Shown here: positions 1 through 8,015 of the stretch, in pieces
Layout: each line of letters starts with the position of its first letter
Numbering within the stretch: the stretch's first letter is position 1
Virus record (IMG/VR): IMGVR_UViG_3300028925_016008
Coordinates: 1 to 41,974 of that record
Source of the DNA: a virus
Reading direction: 5' to 3' (one strand)
DNA: 41,974 nucleotides
Position numbers and translations under genes: made by a program
Notes under the pieces: generated by a model
Seen by the model: only the letters and a program-made list of their open reading frames with translations
The model's database searches: none
Told to the model about the DNA's origin: nothing

Positions 1-549
1 TTATTTGCCCCTTCCAAGCTCGTCCTGAGCACGATCACCACCACCCAACGAATCAAACGATCCTTCGCACGCCAGCCCTCTTACTCGGCTTTCGTCGGCG
101 ACTCCAGCATAGAGTTGAGCGAGCGCTCCAAGCCGGCCGAGCAGCTCGGTACGCACTCGGGAATCGGCTTCTGCTGCCTGGCTGAGCTGGGAAGTGATGG
201 TATTGCCGGCGTCACGGCTGCGCTGTTCAGCTGCTTTGATGCGCAACTTGAGCCGCTCAAGAGCAGCACCAGCGCCAGCAGCATCAGCCCGTGCAGCTTC
301 CAGTTGTTGTTCCGCATCTCTCTGTACCTCTTCGCTCGCCGCGATGCGGCGCTTAGTTTCCTGCAGAGCGGCCAGCGTTGCCTTGCGGTCACGCTCGCTG
401 ACCTCGGTTTTGTAGTCGGCCAGAGCCGATACAGCGCCAGCAGCCTGCACCTGTGCGCCAGCAACGCGCAGCTGCTGCACACCAGCCACAGCAACCAGTG
501 CCAAGGCCCACCACGCCCAGGACGGGACCAGCTTTAGCCAGGCGGTCAT
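1..549 (-). CDS. Rz: Rz-like inner-membrane spanin (DUF2514-like), 182 aa
   Basis: Probable i-spanin, the inner-membrane half of the complex that disrupts the outer membrane at the end of lysis. The ATG at 549 is chosen because it sits just before a hydrophobic segment (about residues 8-24, rich in W, A, L and V) and overlaps the endolysin stop as TGATG. A long charged alpha-helical, coiled-coil-like stretch follows (about residues 35-140, many E, R, Q and A), as expected for a periplasmic rod. A second lysis-type gene is nested inside it in another frame (81-317). An in-frame upstream ATG at 615 would lie inside the endolysin gene and is less likely. Family assignment to DUF2514 is from recall of similar Pseudomonas phage proteins. 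Confidence 0.75.
   Translation of the reverse strand: MTAWLKLVPSWAWWALALVAVAGVQQLRVAGAQVQAAGAVSALADYKTEVSERDRKATLAALQETKRRIAASEEVQRDAEQQLEAARADAAGAGAALERLKLRIKAAEQRSRDAGNTITSQLSQAAEADSRVRTELLGRLGALAQLYAGVADESRVRGLACEGSFDSLGGGDRAQDELGRGK
81..317 (-). CDS. Rz1: Nested Rz1-like outer-membrane lipoprotein spanin, 78 aa
   Basis: This frame lies wholly inside the Rz-like gene. It starts at an ATG (317) preceded by a GAGG-containing ribosome site. The protein has a short polar start, a hydrophobic core (residues 11-20) and a Cys at residue 25 after S-G-S-S, so it resembles a lipoprotein signal peptide with an imperfect lipobox. The mature part opens with A-S-K-Q and is rich in P and S, like the short proline-rich Rz1 proteins of lambdoid phages. 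Nested Rz/Rz1 pairs are well known. The non-standard residue at -3 of the lipobox is the main weakness. Confidence 0.6.
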   Translation of the reverse strand: MRNNNWKLHGLMLLALVLLLSGSSCASKQLNSAAVTPAIPSLPSSARQQKPIPECVPSCSAGLERSLNSMLESPTKAE

Positions 550-986
550 CACGGCACGTCCTTGAAGAAGATGTGCCGGCCGATCTTGCAGGTGCGAGTT
601 GCGGCCTTCGCCCATGGCGGCGGGGCTTTCATGGTGGTCGAGTAGTAGTGCGTGGCCTTGCCGGTCGGGTCAGGCTGATGGGCATCGATCACAGCAAGCG
701 CTGCCTCACGGCACTGGATGAGCTGAGCTGCCGGGATCTGCTTCTCGCCACGCAGGTAGGCTGAGTTCGGATCGTTGCGGTTCCAGCAGCTGAACTGCCA
801 GGGCGCTTTGCAGACGCCGGTATAGCCTTCGCCCCACCAGTCAGGCTTGCCGTCATTGTGCAGGTCAGTCTCAACACGGTTGCGAATACACCAGCCCACG
901 GCAATCTGTCCGGCCAGGCCTTCGCCGCGGGCTTCACCCCATATCGTGCGGGCGAGCACATCAATGTCGCTTTCACGCTGACTCAT
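549..986 (-). CDS. Endolysin, SleB-like cell wall hydrolase (Hydrolase_2), 145 aa
   Basis: Probable muralytic enzyme for host lysis. The N-terminus carries L-A-R-T-I-W-G-E-A-R-G-E-G, the signature of SleB/CwlJ-type hydrolases, with the likely catalytic Glu at residue 18. Further family-like features are G-Q-I-A-V-G-W-C-I-R-N-R-V and a C-terminal A-T-H-Y-Y block. The start at 986 has a GGAG ribosome site and follows an intrinsic terminator. No signal peptide or membrane anchor is visible, so export would depend on a holin. The gene is immediately followed by the spanins, but the holin candidate lies 21 kb away beside the terminase genes. Confidence 0.85.
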   Translation of the reverse strand: MSQRESDIDVLARTIWGEARGEGLAGQIAVGWCIRNRVETDLHNDGKPDWWGEGYTGVCKAPWQFSCWNRNDPNSAYLRGEKQIPAAQLIQCREAALAVIDAHQPDPTGKATHYYSTTMKAPPPWAKAATRTCKIGRHIFFKDVP

Positions 987-1003
987 ACTTTTCTCCGGGC
1001 AAC

Positions 1004-1025
1004 AAAAAGCCCGCGCTGGGCGGGC
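1004..1025 (-). terminator. Intrinsic terminator upstream of endolysin
   Basis: On the minus strand a GCCCGC/GCGGGC stem (1009-1025, 5-nt loop) is followed by five T. It lies just ahead of the endolysin ribosome site and would stop unmodified late transcripts. Confidence 0.75.
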
Positions 1026-1086
1026 ATGGTCTAGGCTGTGAATTGCGCACAAAGCGCACCCACATACCTACGCAAGGATGCTACCT

Positions 1087-1287
1087 ATGGGACTGATCAT
1101 CGCCCGCCGTATTGACGAAGAGTTCGTGCTGTTTGCTTCTGAGGATGCCAACCCTGAAAGGCTCGCCGAGCAGTTGAAGGAAGGCATCACCATACGCATG
1201 CACAACCTCGATAGAGGCAAGGCCTGGCTCGACATCAGCGCACCGGATGAAATCACCATTCTTCGCAGCGAGCTGATCAAGCCCTGA
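1087..1287 (+). CDS. CsrA/RsmA-like RNA-binding regulator, 66 aa
   Basis: A small plus-strand gene between minus-strand late genes. The N-terminus M-G-L-I-I-A-R-R and the C-terminal block G-K-A-W-L-D-I-S-A-P with E-I-T-I-L-R-S-E-L match the layout of CsrA: the first strand L-I-L-x-R-R, then V-x-I-G-I-x-A-P and V-x-R-E-E. Between them is a longer connector (about residues 12-36) than in host CsrA. Family members are translational regulators that bind GGA in mRNA leaders as dimers. The start at 1087 is preferred over 1078 because AAGGA lies 8 nt upstream and it gives the normal N-terminus. The orientation and isolation suggest a moron expressed from its own promoter, but I see only weak promoter elements at 1043-1067. 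Confidence 0.7.
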   Translation: MGLIIARRIDEEFVLFASEDANPERLAEQLKEGITIRMHNLDRGKAWLDISAPDEITILRSELIKP

Positions 1288-1332
1288 TCAAACGGTCGGT
1301 GCAACCGTCTTGTAAGAACGAAGACCTCGCGC

Positions 1333-2319
1333 TTAAAGGCTGGTCATTACGCGGTTTCCAGTGCCAGAGTTCGCTACGGCGACGAATTTAGAAAGCGCTG
1401 GTGACCACGCCACAGACCGCCACGCGTTATCTACTGGTGTGCTGCGGAGCGTCCAGTTGATACCGTCCGGGCTGGTCATCGCCCGCTGAGACGTACCAGC
1501 AAGCGCGGTGGCAACCAGCAGCCCACGCTCTCCTGACCAACAGACATTGAACCAGCCCTTATCGCCAGGAGTAGATCGCACAGTCCAGCTGATCCCGTCT
1601 GTGCTTGTCGCGACTCTCGATGCAGCTGCACCCGAGTATGCAACCGCGACGAACATCCCGATCTCGGCGGCCCATGTGTGCGCGTAAAAGTCACGCGCAG
1701 GTACTGTTCGCGCGGTCCAGTTGATACCGTCCGGGCTGGTCATGCTGGTCGAGCCCGCCGAGGTTATAGCGAGGAAAATACCAAGGGCTGAGGCCCACGA
1801 CACCGAGCCGTATAACACGCCCGAAGGTGTAGACCGCATTGTCCAGTTTACCCCGTCAGTGCTTGTTGCCACTCTCTGGTTAGTGACAACAGCGGCGTCG
1901 CAAACCGCTACAAAGATACCCAGCTCCGGCGACCAGCACACATCGCGCCATAAGTTAGAGTTCGCGGTAATAGACCGGAGCGTCCAGTTGATACCGTCCG
2001 GGCTGGTCATCGCCCGACTACCTGCACCACTACTCGCTACTGCGACAAAGATCCCAAGGCCAGCAGACCAGCAGACCGCGCTCCAGCCGATTGCTGGCGC
2101 AGTTCGCGCGGTCCAATTTACGCCGTCTGCGCTAGTCATCACCGGAGTGCCCGCTGACGCTACCGCTACAAAGATACCCAGCTCCGGCGACCAGCACACG
2201 TCGTTCCAATCTGAGTCTGCTGCGCTTGCGCGGCTCGTCCAGACAAGACCAATGTTCGGATCTATTGGAGCCGGCCCACCTGCAGCTCTACGCTGCGCCA
2301 AAATACCCGGAATAATCAT
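1333..2319 (-). CDS. Seven-repeat beta-propeller-like tail tip or fibre protein, 328 aa
   Basis: After about 25 residues the protein is seven tandem units of about 40-46 residues. Each unit has W-T-x-R near its start, a central C-W-S-x-x-L-G-I-F-V-A-V core, and an end of the M-T-S-P-D-G-I-N type. Seven units fit one closed seven-bladed propeller. Its place at the distal end of the tail operon suggests a tail-tip or receptor-binding accessory. The ATG at 2319 overlaps the preceding fibre stop as ATGA, implying translational coupling, and GGTGG lies upstream. At DNA level a 29-bp segment recurs identically at 1451-1479, 1715-1743 and 1982-2010, which suggests recent blade duplication. Function is inferred from fold and context only. 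Confidence 0.65.
   Translation of the reverse strand: MIIPGILAQRRAAGGPAPIDPNIGLVWTSRASAADSDWNDVCWSPELGIFVAVASAGTPVMTSADGVNWTARTAPAIGWSAVCWSAGLGIFVAVASSGAGSRAMTSPDGINWTLRSITANSNLWRDVCWSPELGIFVAVCDAAVVTNQRVATSTDGVNWTMRSTPSGVLYGSVSWASALGIFLAITSAGSTSMTSPDGINWTARTVPARDFYAHTWAAEIGMFVAVAYSGAAASRVATSTDGISWTVRSTPGDKGWFNVCWSGERGLLVATALAGTSQRAMTSPDGINWTLRSTPVDNAWRSVAWSPALSKFVAVANSGTGNRVMTSL
1451..2010. repeat. 29-bp identical DNA repeats within the propeller gene
   Basis: Copies lie at 1451-1479, 1715-1743 and 1982-2010, 264 and 267 bp apart, about two propeller units per period. They encode the M-T-S-P-D-G-I-N-W-T blade junction. Confidence 0.9.
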
Positions 2320-3608
2320 GCTGCCACCAATCGGCCGATCAGGCTCCAAGTGTTGGACGCTCGCCACAGCGCTGTTGCTGCTGCGCCTGCACCTGCCAAC
2401 ACGTTCGTGTCACTGGCGTGCAGCGTCACGCTGAAACCGGCCCCAGTAACCGTCACAGCGCCCGCACCAACCTGCAGAACATGGAACATCGGCAGGATGC
2501 CGGAAGTGGTCCAGGCGGCTGTTGCCTCGGCGCCGATGGTCAGGGTGATGGGCGTTGCGCTGGTGCAGATCAGCCACTTACCAGCATCAGCTGGGGTAAC
2601 AGCGCCGCTGGCGGTGATAGTGCGGGATGGCAAACCGAGCGGCGCGGCGCCTGGCGGGCCTTGATCGCCGATCAGCGACTCCAGCCACTGCGCTTCGGTG
2701 CCAACAAAGCCGTTGGCAAGCGCTACCTCGTAGGCGCTTGGGCCATCGGCACCATCTGCCCCAGGCGCACCATCCACCCCGTCACTGCCAGGCGCCCCCT
2801 GAAGCGATGCAAGCCATGCGGCTTCAGTACCCACAAACCCGTTGGCAATAGCCACTTGGTAAGCGCTTGCGCCTGCAGGCCCAGGGTCGCCCGGCTCACC
2901 ATCAGCACCAGCCGCGCCCGGCTCACCCTGCGGCCCACGGATTGGCCCGGTGTTCAGCCAGGCACCATCAACCCACAGCCAAAGGTCGCCGGCGATTATG
3001 TAGCCTTCGCCTGGGCTTCCGGCGCCTGGTAAATCGCCCGACGATGGCAGCTCGCCCACGATATTCAGGCCAGCACCATCAGCCCCGTCTGCGCCGGGGG
3101 CACCCTCAAGGGATTCAAGCCATTCCAGTTCAGTGCCAACAAAGCCATTGACTACGGCCACCTGGTAGGCGCTAAGCCCGGCTGAGCCGTCCGCGCCTGG
3201 CGCACCCTGAAGCGAATCAAGCCATGCGGCCTCGTCGCCAACAAACCCATTGGCAACCGCTACTTCATAGGCGCTGGCACCTTCTGCCCCGCCGCTGTCG
3301 CGCAAGGTTTCCAGCGTGCCCGCAGTGGCGCGGGCGCTGATTGATGCGCCAACTGACCACGCAGCAGCGGTAGTGCCTTCCACCGGCCGTTCAACAGTCA
3401 GCACCCCACCCACTACGGCGGTTACCTTGACGATTTCCCAGCTTGTTTCAGCGTCGTCCACCACCTCTACCAGGGTCAGCAGGTAGTAGTCGCCAGCGCC
3501 AAGGCCAGTCAGCAGCGCGGCTTGCGCCGGGTCGACGCTCAACGTCAAGTCGCCAGAGGTCGCTGGAGCCGTCAGCGTAGCGGCCCAGTTATTGATAAAA
3601 AGCTGCAT
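2316..3608 (-). CDS. Tail fibre protein with collagen-like segments, 430 aa
   Basis: Probable trimeric tail fibre. Residues 1-100 form a beta-rich N-terminal module that could attach to the tail. Then four copies of a motif around S-A-Y-E-V-A-V-A-N-G-F-V-G (near residues 112-137, 146-171, 248-273 and 291-315) alternate with short Gly-x-x collagen-like runs such as G-A-P-G-A-D-G and G-P-Q-G-E-P-G. The C-terminal 110 residues are beta-rich and probably globular. The A-Y-x-x-A-x-x-N-G-F-x-G-T-E-x-x-W-L-x-S-L pattern is common in phage fibre proteins with collagen repeats. The start has GGAG upstream. The gene overlaps the propeller gene at its end. Confidence 0.8.
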   Translation of the reverse strand: MQLFINNWAATLTAPATSGDLTLSVDPAQAALLTGLGAGDYYLLTLVEVVDDAETSWEIVKVTAVVGGVLTVERPVEGTTAAAWSVGASISARATAGTLETLRDSGGAEGASAYEVAVANGFVGDEAAWLDSLQGAPGADGSAGLSAYQVAVVNGFVGTELEWLESLEGAPGADGADGAGLNIVGELPSSGDLPGAGSPGEGYIIAGDLWLWVDGAWLNTGPIRGPQGEPGAAGADGEPGDPGPAGASAYQVAIANGFVGTEAAWLASLQGAPGSDGVDGAPGADGADGPSAYEVALANGFVGTEAQWLESLIGDQGPPGAAPLGLPSRTITASGAVTPADAGKWLICTSATPITLTIGAEATAAWTTSGILPMFHVLQVGAGAVTVTGAGFSVTLHASDTNVLAGAGAAATALWRASNTWSLIGRLVAA

Positions 3609-3616
3609 GGTGGCTC

Positions 3617-5305
3617 CTAAATGTGCAGGTAACTGCTCTTGTCGCCTGCGACAAGCTCATAGGTGAGGGGGTGATAGCTGCCGGATAGCGTGAATGGATC
3701 TGTCTCGACAACCGGGTTGTCCCAGGTGGCATGGGCGGCAATAAAGCGGTGGGTTTTGCTGAAGTTGGGCAGCGTGGCGGAATCGAACAGCGCATACCGC
3801 GCACTAACCAGTTGGTTGTTTACCCGCTGCAGGTTGTAGGTGACGCGCCCATAGCTGCCGCCCGTGCTTGCGGTGAATGTCACGCCAACGCCCCATGAGT
3901 AAGGCGTCCAAATAGAGATATCGGACTGGTTCGGGTCGCTGGTGTAGCTGTGCACGGTTGCGCCATTGACGGTAAAGGTGTCGGTACGCGTGCGGTCGCC
4001 TGTCCATACCGGCGCCAGAGTGCTCGCATTGATATTTGACGGAGACAGGGTTGACGGATAGCCGCCGGGCGCCTCGAAAAACAGCAGGTCAGTGCGCGCA
4101 CCGCTGTAGTCGCGGCTGAAGGTGGCTTGGTCTACCGGTATGCCCGCGCGCTTGATCACCACCTCATAGTCCTCTGAGGCAAAGGTCGAGCGGTTAACGC
4201 TGTAATCAATGCGCCCGGCTGCGTCAGCGGTGTTTACGCCGGGCGGGAATGTCGCCACAAGGCTACCGGTGGCGCTGACAAAGGTGGGCGCGATATAGGT
4301 TTCACTGAGCGTCCAGGTTTGATCGGCGCTGAAGGTGACAATCTCGTCCGCGTCGTCGTAAATCAAGCCCAGTACCCGCCCAATGCGGCTGCTAGTCACC
4401 GTGCGCGTGCCGGCGGGCCACTGGCCTGGCGAGCCCGGGGTAGGGGTTTGCAGTGCAATGCCACTCATGGTGCCGGTCATCACGCGATCAACAATCGAAT
4501 AGGAAAAAGCGCCGGCAAGCTTGTAGCCGACGCGCTCGTTCACGTCGCTTACCACGGTGGTGCCGAGGGCTTGCGCTCTGCTGTGGATGACGGAGAGCGC
4601 CAAGCCAAAGCTGGGGCCGTCGCCGGTCAGCTCCAGCTTGAGCCAGCCGCAGGCAAAATCATTCACGGTCGCAAAGTCGCCTTTCGGGTACAGGGCAATC
4701 AGCACAGAGCGGCCGTGGCTGGCAATGCTGTGGGGCCGCATCCGCACCTTCGGCTCACCGCCAAGCGTTTCGCCATCCTGCTGTATATCAGCCAGGGTGG
4801 TTTCTATCGTGATTGGAGTGGCCAGGGGGTTACCGATAAGCGCATAAGGCACAACATCAAACCGCAGCGTCAGGGGGCTGCCGATAGTGGCGTCACCGTA
4901 GCGCAGGTTATTTAAGCCCACAGGGCGCACCAGCCAGCGCCCACCAGATGGGTCGATGCAGATCCAGCCGTCCAGCTGCACCCCATTCACCACCATCTTG
5001 GTGCCGGCCAGCAAGGTGTAGTTTCGCCAGGCCCGCCCGAGCGCCGCATGGGCGGCCTCTTCCTCTGGAGTAAAGGCCAGCGGCGCAACGCCCGGCACGC
5101 GCACCAGGTGCAGATTCTTGCTGTCCTCTGGAGGCATGCCGAAAATGCCGCCGATGTAAACGCTCAGCGAGTCATCAAGCGCTTGCGGGAAAACGGGGTC
5201 AGTCAGCAGACGCTCAGTGCCGCCAGCATCGCCCGTGCGCAGCACCATCCCGGAGCCTGAGCCGATCAGCAGGCCATGCCACGGAAAACCGCAGGGAGCA
5301 CTCAC
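3617..5305 (-). CDS. Tail or baseplate structural protein of unknown role, 562 aa
   Basis: Not recognised at family level. A long, predominantly beta-strand-like protein without membrane segments, located between the baseplate-like genes and the fibre, so probably part of the tail tip. The start is GTG (5303-5305), which overlaps the upstream stop as GTGA and indicates coupled translation. Gene order suggests a structural adaptor carrying the fibre. Confidence 0.55.
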   Translation of the reverse strand: MSAPCGFPWHGLLIGSGSGMVLRTGDAGGTERLLTDPVFPQALDDSLSVYIGGIFGMPPEDSKNLHLVRVPGVAPLAFTPEEEAAHAALGRAWRNYTLLAGTKMVVNGVQLDGWICIDPSGGRWLVRPVGLNNLRYGDATIGSPLTLRFDVVPYALIGNPLATPITIETTLADIQQDGETLGGEPKVRMRPHSIASHGRSVLIALYPKGDFATVNDFACGWLKLELTGDGPSFGLALSVIHSRAQALGTTVVSDVNERVGYKLAGAFSYSIVDRVMTGTMSGIALQTPTPGSPGQWPAGTRTVTSSRIGRVLGLIYDDADEIVTFSADQTWTLSETYIAPTFVSATGSLVATFPPGVNTADAAGRIDYSVNRSTFASEDYEVVIKRAGIPVDQATFSRDYSGARTDLLFFEAPGGYPSTLSPSNINASTLAPVWTGDRTRTDTFTVNGATVHSYTSDPNQSDISIWTPYSWGVGVTFTASTGGSYGRVTYNLQRVNNQLVSARYALFDSATLPNFSKTHRFIAAHATWDNPVVETDPFTLSGSYHPLTYELVAGDKSSYLHI

Positions 5306-5763
5306 GGTGCCACCTCAACGCCGTTGGGGTTGGCGTACTCAAACACCACCTCGGCGCCATTGGCATCGGTAAAGCGTTTGGTTTTCCAGGCCGGCAACAC
5401 AAGTAGCGCATCGGTGGTCAGGTAGCCTTCTGGCCAGGACTCATCGTCGGGCACCACGCGGCCGCTCTCAACCTTGGTTTTCTCAGTCAGCGGGCTGGCA
5501 ATGCCGCCGCCAGTTGCAGGCGGCGGCGTGTAGTTGCCACGACCACGGGCCGCAGGCGAGGCCCCAACGGGCGCAACGGGCCGCAAGCTGCGCCGCTGCC
5601 GGGCCGGATTGATCAGGCGGTTGAGGTCTTCCACCACCGCTTCACCGCGGCGCTCGGTTTCAATGCGGGAGCCCGTGGCCCGGCGCTCATCCGCCCCCGT
5701 GGCCGCACGGGTACTGCGCACGCCAGCTGCAATCGCCGCGCGCTGCTGTGCAAGTGTGGGCAT
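5302..5763 (-). CDS. Small tail-region protein, 153 aa
   Basis: No family recognised. The first 75 residues are rich in Arg, Ala, Glu and Gln and probably helical. A Pro/Gly linker follows, then a short C-terminal domain with W-P-E-G-Y and a K-R-F-T-D-A-N-G-A-E-V-V-F-E-Y stretch. It begins 3 nt after the previous stop and overlaps the next gene by GTGA, so it belongs to the tail-tip operon. It could be an assembly or adaptor protein. Confidence 0.55.
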   Translation of the reverse strand: MPTLAQQRAAIAAGVRSTRAATGADERRATGSRIETERRGEAVVEDLNRLINPARQRRSLRPVAPVGASPAARGRGNYTPPPATGGGIASPLTEKTKVESGRVVPDDESWPEGYLTTDALLVLPAWKTKRFTDANGAEVVFEYANPNGVEVAP

Positions 5764-5766
5764 TGG

Positions 5767-7452
5767 TTAAAGCTCCAACAGGTCATTGGGTATTGCTACC
5801 CGGTAAACGCGCTCAATCGGCACAACCCGCTCATCCCGCAGATCTTCAGCTATCTCGCTGGCCTCGATCTCGAAGCGGCGCGGGTACTGCTCGCCAGAAC
5901 CAAAGCTGTAGTTGCCGGCAAACCCGAGCAGCTCATCGTCATAGGGCGGCGAATCTGGGCGGTTGCCCAGCTGGGTTGGCAGGCTGGTTGAGTCAAAGAC
6001 CGGATCAGGCTGCGGCTCATCCACTGAGGCCGGTGGTGTGAGCGGGTCTGTCACCGAGCCGCCGCCGCGCATAACCTTGATGCTGATTGTGGTGGTGGGC
6101 AGAGCCTCACCGAAGTCATCGGCTACGCGCACGACCTTGCCGAGTGCCCGGGCGCCTTGATCCTCGAAAAGGATCGTGTGCACCAGGTCTATGCCCATCA
6201 CCATGCTGGTGGGTACTTGCCAACTCAGCACTGTGCCACGGTGCGCCTGCACCACAGTGGCAACAGCCTGAAGCAACTGCACCTGCAGGAAGAGCACCCG
6301 ACGCGCATCGTCGCGCTCATCGGTGTGGCTGCTGCTGCCGGTGTCAAACGGCGTATCTGCCCAAGTCTCGGCGGCCACGCTTTCAACTTCGAAGGCGCTA
6401 CCTATGCGCTCGATCACTTCGCCCGCTGCCGCAATGCTGGTAGGCACTTGCACGCTAATGGCATAGCGCTCGGTTACCGACTGAGCCCAACGCCGGCCAA
6501 GCGTAAAGGTCGCACCCAGCAGCAGCTCTTCGCCCACAAAGTTGTTGATCCAGGGGATGCCGAGCAAGCAAGGGTCAGGGTCGCTACCCGGCAGCAAGTC
6601 CCAGCTGTAGCCGTTCATCAAGTTGCCGCCGCCGCTTTCCACAGCCTCACGCACCATTGCGCTGGTGGGCAGCTCTTTGCTGTCACTGAAGTACCAGCCG
6701 CAGAAACCGCCACCGATCCATGCGTATGACTCGTTGCGCTGCCGCAGGCGCATGTAACGGTAATCGGACTCGATGGCCACGGTGTTCACTAAACGTGACA
6801 AGTCGGGCCACTCGACGCTGAGGCTTTCGTCGAGAGTGGTGTTGTAGCCAAAGACAAAGGCCGGTGCCGTGGCGTACCAGCTGGTAACCCGCAGCTCACC
6901 GGTGGGCGAGCAGTCCAGACTCGCAGTGCGGGTGCTCATGCGTTCCTGGGCATAGTCCCAGCGGCTGCGACCTTCAACCGGATCAAACACATCCGGTGAC
7001 CACTGGCCGCCGGTAAGCGCATCAATCTCGGCAATGCTCAGTGCTTCAACCCGTTGCTGCAGCTGATCGCTGCACTCGCAACTGAGGATTCTGTTGTTGG
7101 AGTCCCATTGCGGCGGCCCGGCGATGCGACCGGTAAAGCGCCGCGCCTCGGTGGTAACACCCTCTTTGGTGCTGATGTAGTCGATAGTGACGGTGCGCCC
7201 TACCCACTCACCAGGCACAACCGGGCCGGCGGGCAAATACAGCTGGAAGCCCGCCACACCGGCGGCACCTTCCTCGCGGTCAACATCCGCGCCGCCCGTG
7301 AGCTGGGCGCTCATGTCGATGCCGCCAACCACCACGCGCAAACGCCACAGAAAGCTGATGCCAGCAACCACATACTCCGGCTCAGGCGCTGCCGAAGCCG
7401 CGCCAGCGCCATTCAGTGGGGCGCTGTTGAGAGGTCCGCCATTGAGCAGCAT
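5767..7452 (-). CDS. Tail tip/baseplate hub-like structural protein, 561 aa
   Basis: A large, beta-rich structural protein with no recognised enzymatic motif. The N-terminal part (about residues 30-130) has an R-x-x-V-x-x-G-G-I-D-M pattern with hydrophobic strands, reminiscent of baseplate hub domains. The C-terminal 100 residues are acidic and Pro-rich. It follows a tail gene with a TGATG overlap and lies downstream of the tape measure gene, where distal tail and hub proteins are usually encoded. The role is positional inference. Confidence 0.55.
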   Translation of the reverse strand: MLLNGGPLNSAPLNGAGAASAAPEPEYVVAGISFLWRLRVVVGGIDMSAQLTGGADVDREEGAAGVAGFQLYLPAGPVVPGEWVGRTVTIDYISTKEGVTTEARRFTGRIAGPPQWDSNNRILSCECSDQLQQRVEALSIAEIDALTGGQWSPDVFDPVEGRSRWDYAQERMSTRTASLDCSPTGELRVTSWYATAPAFVFGYNTTLDESLSVEWPDLSRLVNTVAIESDYRYMRLRQRNESYAWIGGGFCGWYFSDSKELPTSAMVREAVESGGGNLMNGYSWDLLPGSDPDPCLLGIPWINNFVGEELLLGATFTLGRRWAQSVTERYAISVQVPTSIAAAGEVIERIGSAFEVESVAAETWADTPFDTGSSSHTDERDDARRVLFLQVQLLQAVATVVQAHRGTVLSWQVPTSMVMGIDLVHTILFEDQGARALGKVVRVADDFGEALPTTTISIKVMRGGGSVTDPLTPPASVDEPQPDPVFDSTSLPTQLGNRPDSPPYDDELLGFAGNYSFGSGEQYPRRFEIEASEIAEDLRDERVVPIERVYRVAIPNDLLEL

Positions 7453-7955
7453 CAGGCTTCTTCCCAGTTCAGCGACCAGCTGTGAAAGCCTTGGTCCTGT
7501 GTTTCCTGCGGCGGTTCACACATCACCGAATAAATCGGCATGGCCCACACCTGGTAACCCTCGGCGCCGGCCACGGCAGTCACAGTGCTTACGCCGGCAA
7601 CGGTTGAGCACGGGGTTTCGACCCACTCACCATTCACGAAAGCAAACGCCCATGGGGCTGCATCTGGGCGCGGGGTGAAGGGCAGCTCATACACCAGGCC
7701 GGTGCCGGAAACCGTGCGCACCTTGGTGCTGCGCAGCTCCATAGGCTGGCTGAAATCCAGCCCGGCCAGGCCTGGCGGCATCCAGCCTTGCGCGCTGATC
7801 GAGCCGGCCTGCTTACTCCAGCGCTCCATCTTCACCGCGAGGCCACCGGATAGCCGGAATGAACCCGTGCCACCGCCAAGCTTCCCTTCAGTGATTCCCG
7901 GCGCGCCAGCGTGCAGCGGGATTACCAAACCGCCAAGCATCAGGGGTGCGGACAT
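7452..7955 (-). CDS. Distal tail-region protein, 167 aa
   Basis: First gene after the tape measure gene. The N-terminus reads M-S-A-P-L-M-L-G-G-L-V-I-P-L-H-A-G, a strand-rich opening, and the rest is compact and beta-rich. A strong GGAG ribosome site precedes the ATG, and an intrinsic terminator separates it from the tape measure gene. A distal-tail or minor tail protein is plausible from position alone. Confidence 0.55.
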   Translation of the reverse strand: MSAPLMLGGLVIPLHAGAPGITEGKLGGGTGSFRLSGGLAVKMERWSKQAGSISAQGWMPPGLAGLDFSQPMELRSTKVRTVSGTGLVYELPFTPRPDAAPWAFAFVNGEWVETPCSTVAGVSTVTAVAGAEGYQVWAMPIYSVMCEPPQETQDQGFHSWSLNWEEA

Positions 7956-7974
7956 TCAGGTAACTCCAGGCAAT

Positions 7975-7996
7975 AAAAAGCCCGCACTTGGCGGGC
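7975..7996 (-). terminator. Intrinsic terminator after the tape measure gene
   Basis: A GCCCGC/GCGGGC stem (7980-7996, 5-nt loop) is followed on the minus strand by five T, directly ahead of the ribosome site of the next gene. Confidence 0.75.
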
Positions 7997-8015
7997 TGGT
8001 GTATATGGCTAGCGG

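Noticed and set aside
1292-1308. ACGGT/ACCGT hairpin after the CsrA-like gene as a terminator
   Set aside because: Only 5 bp and without a clear T-run, so too weak to list as a terminator.
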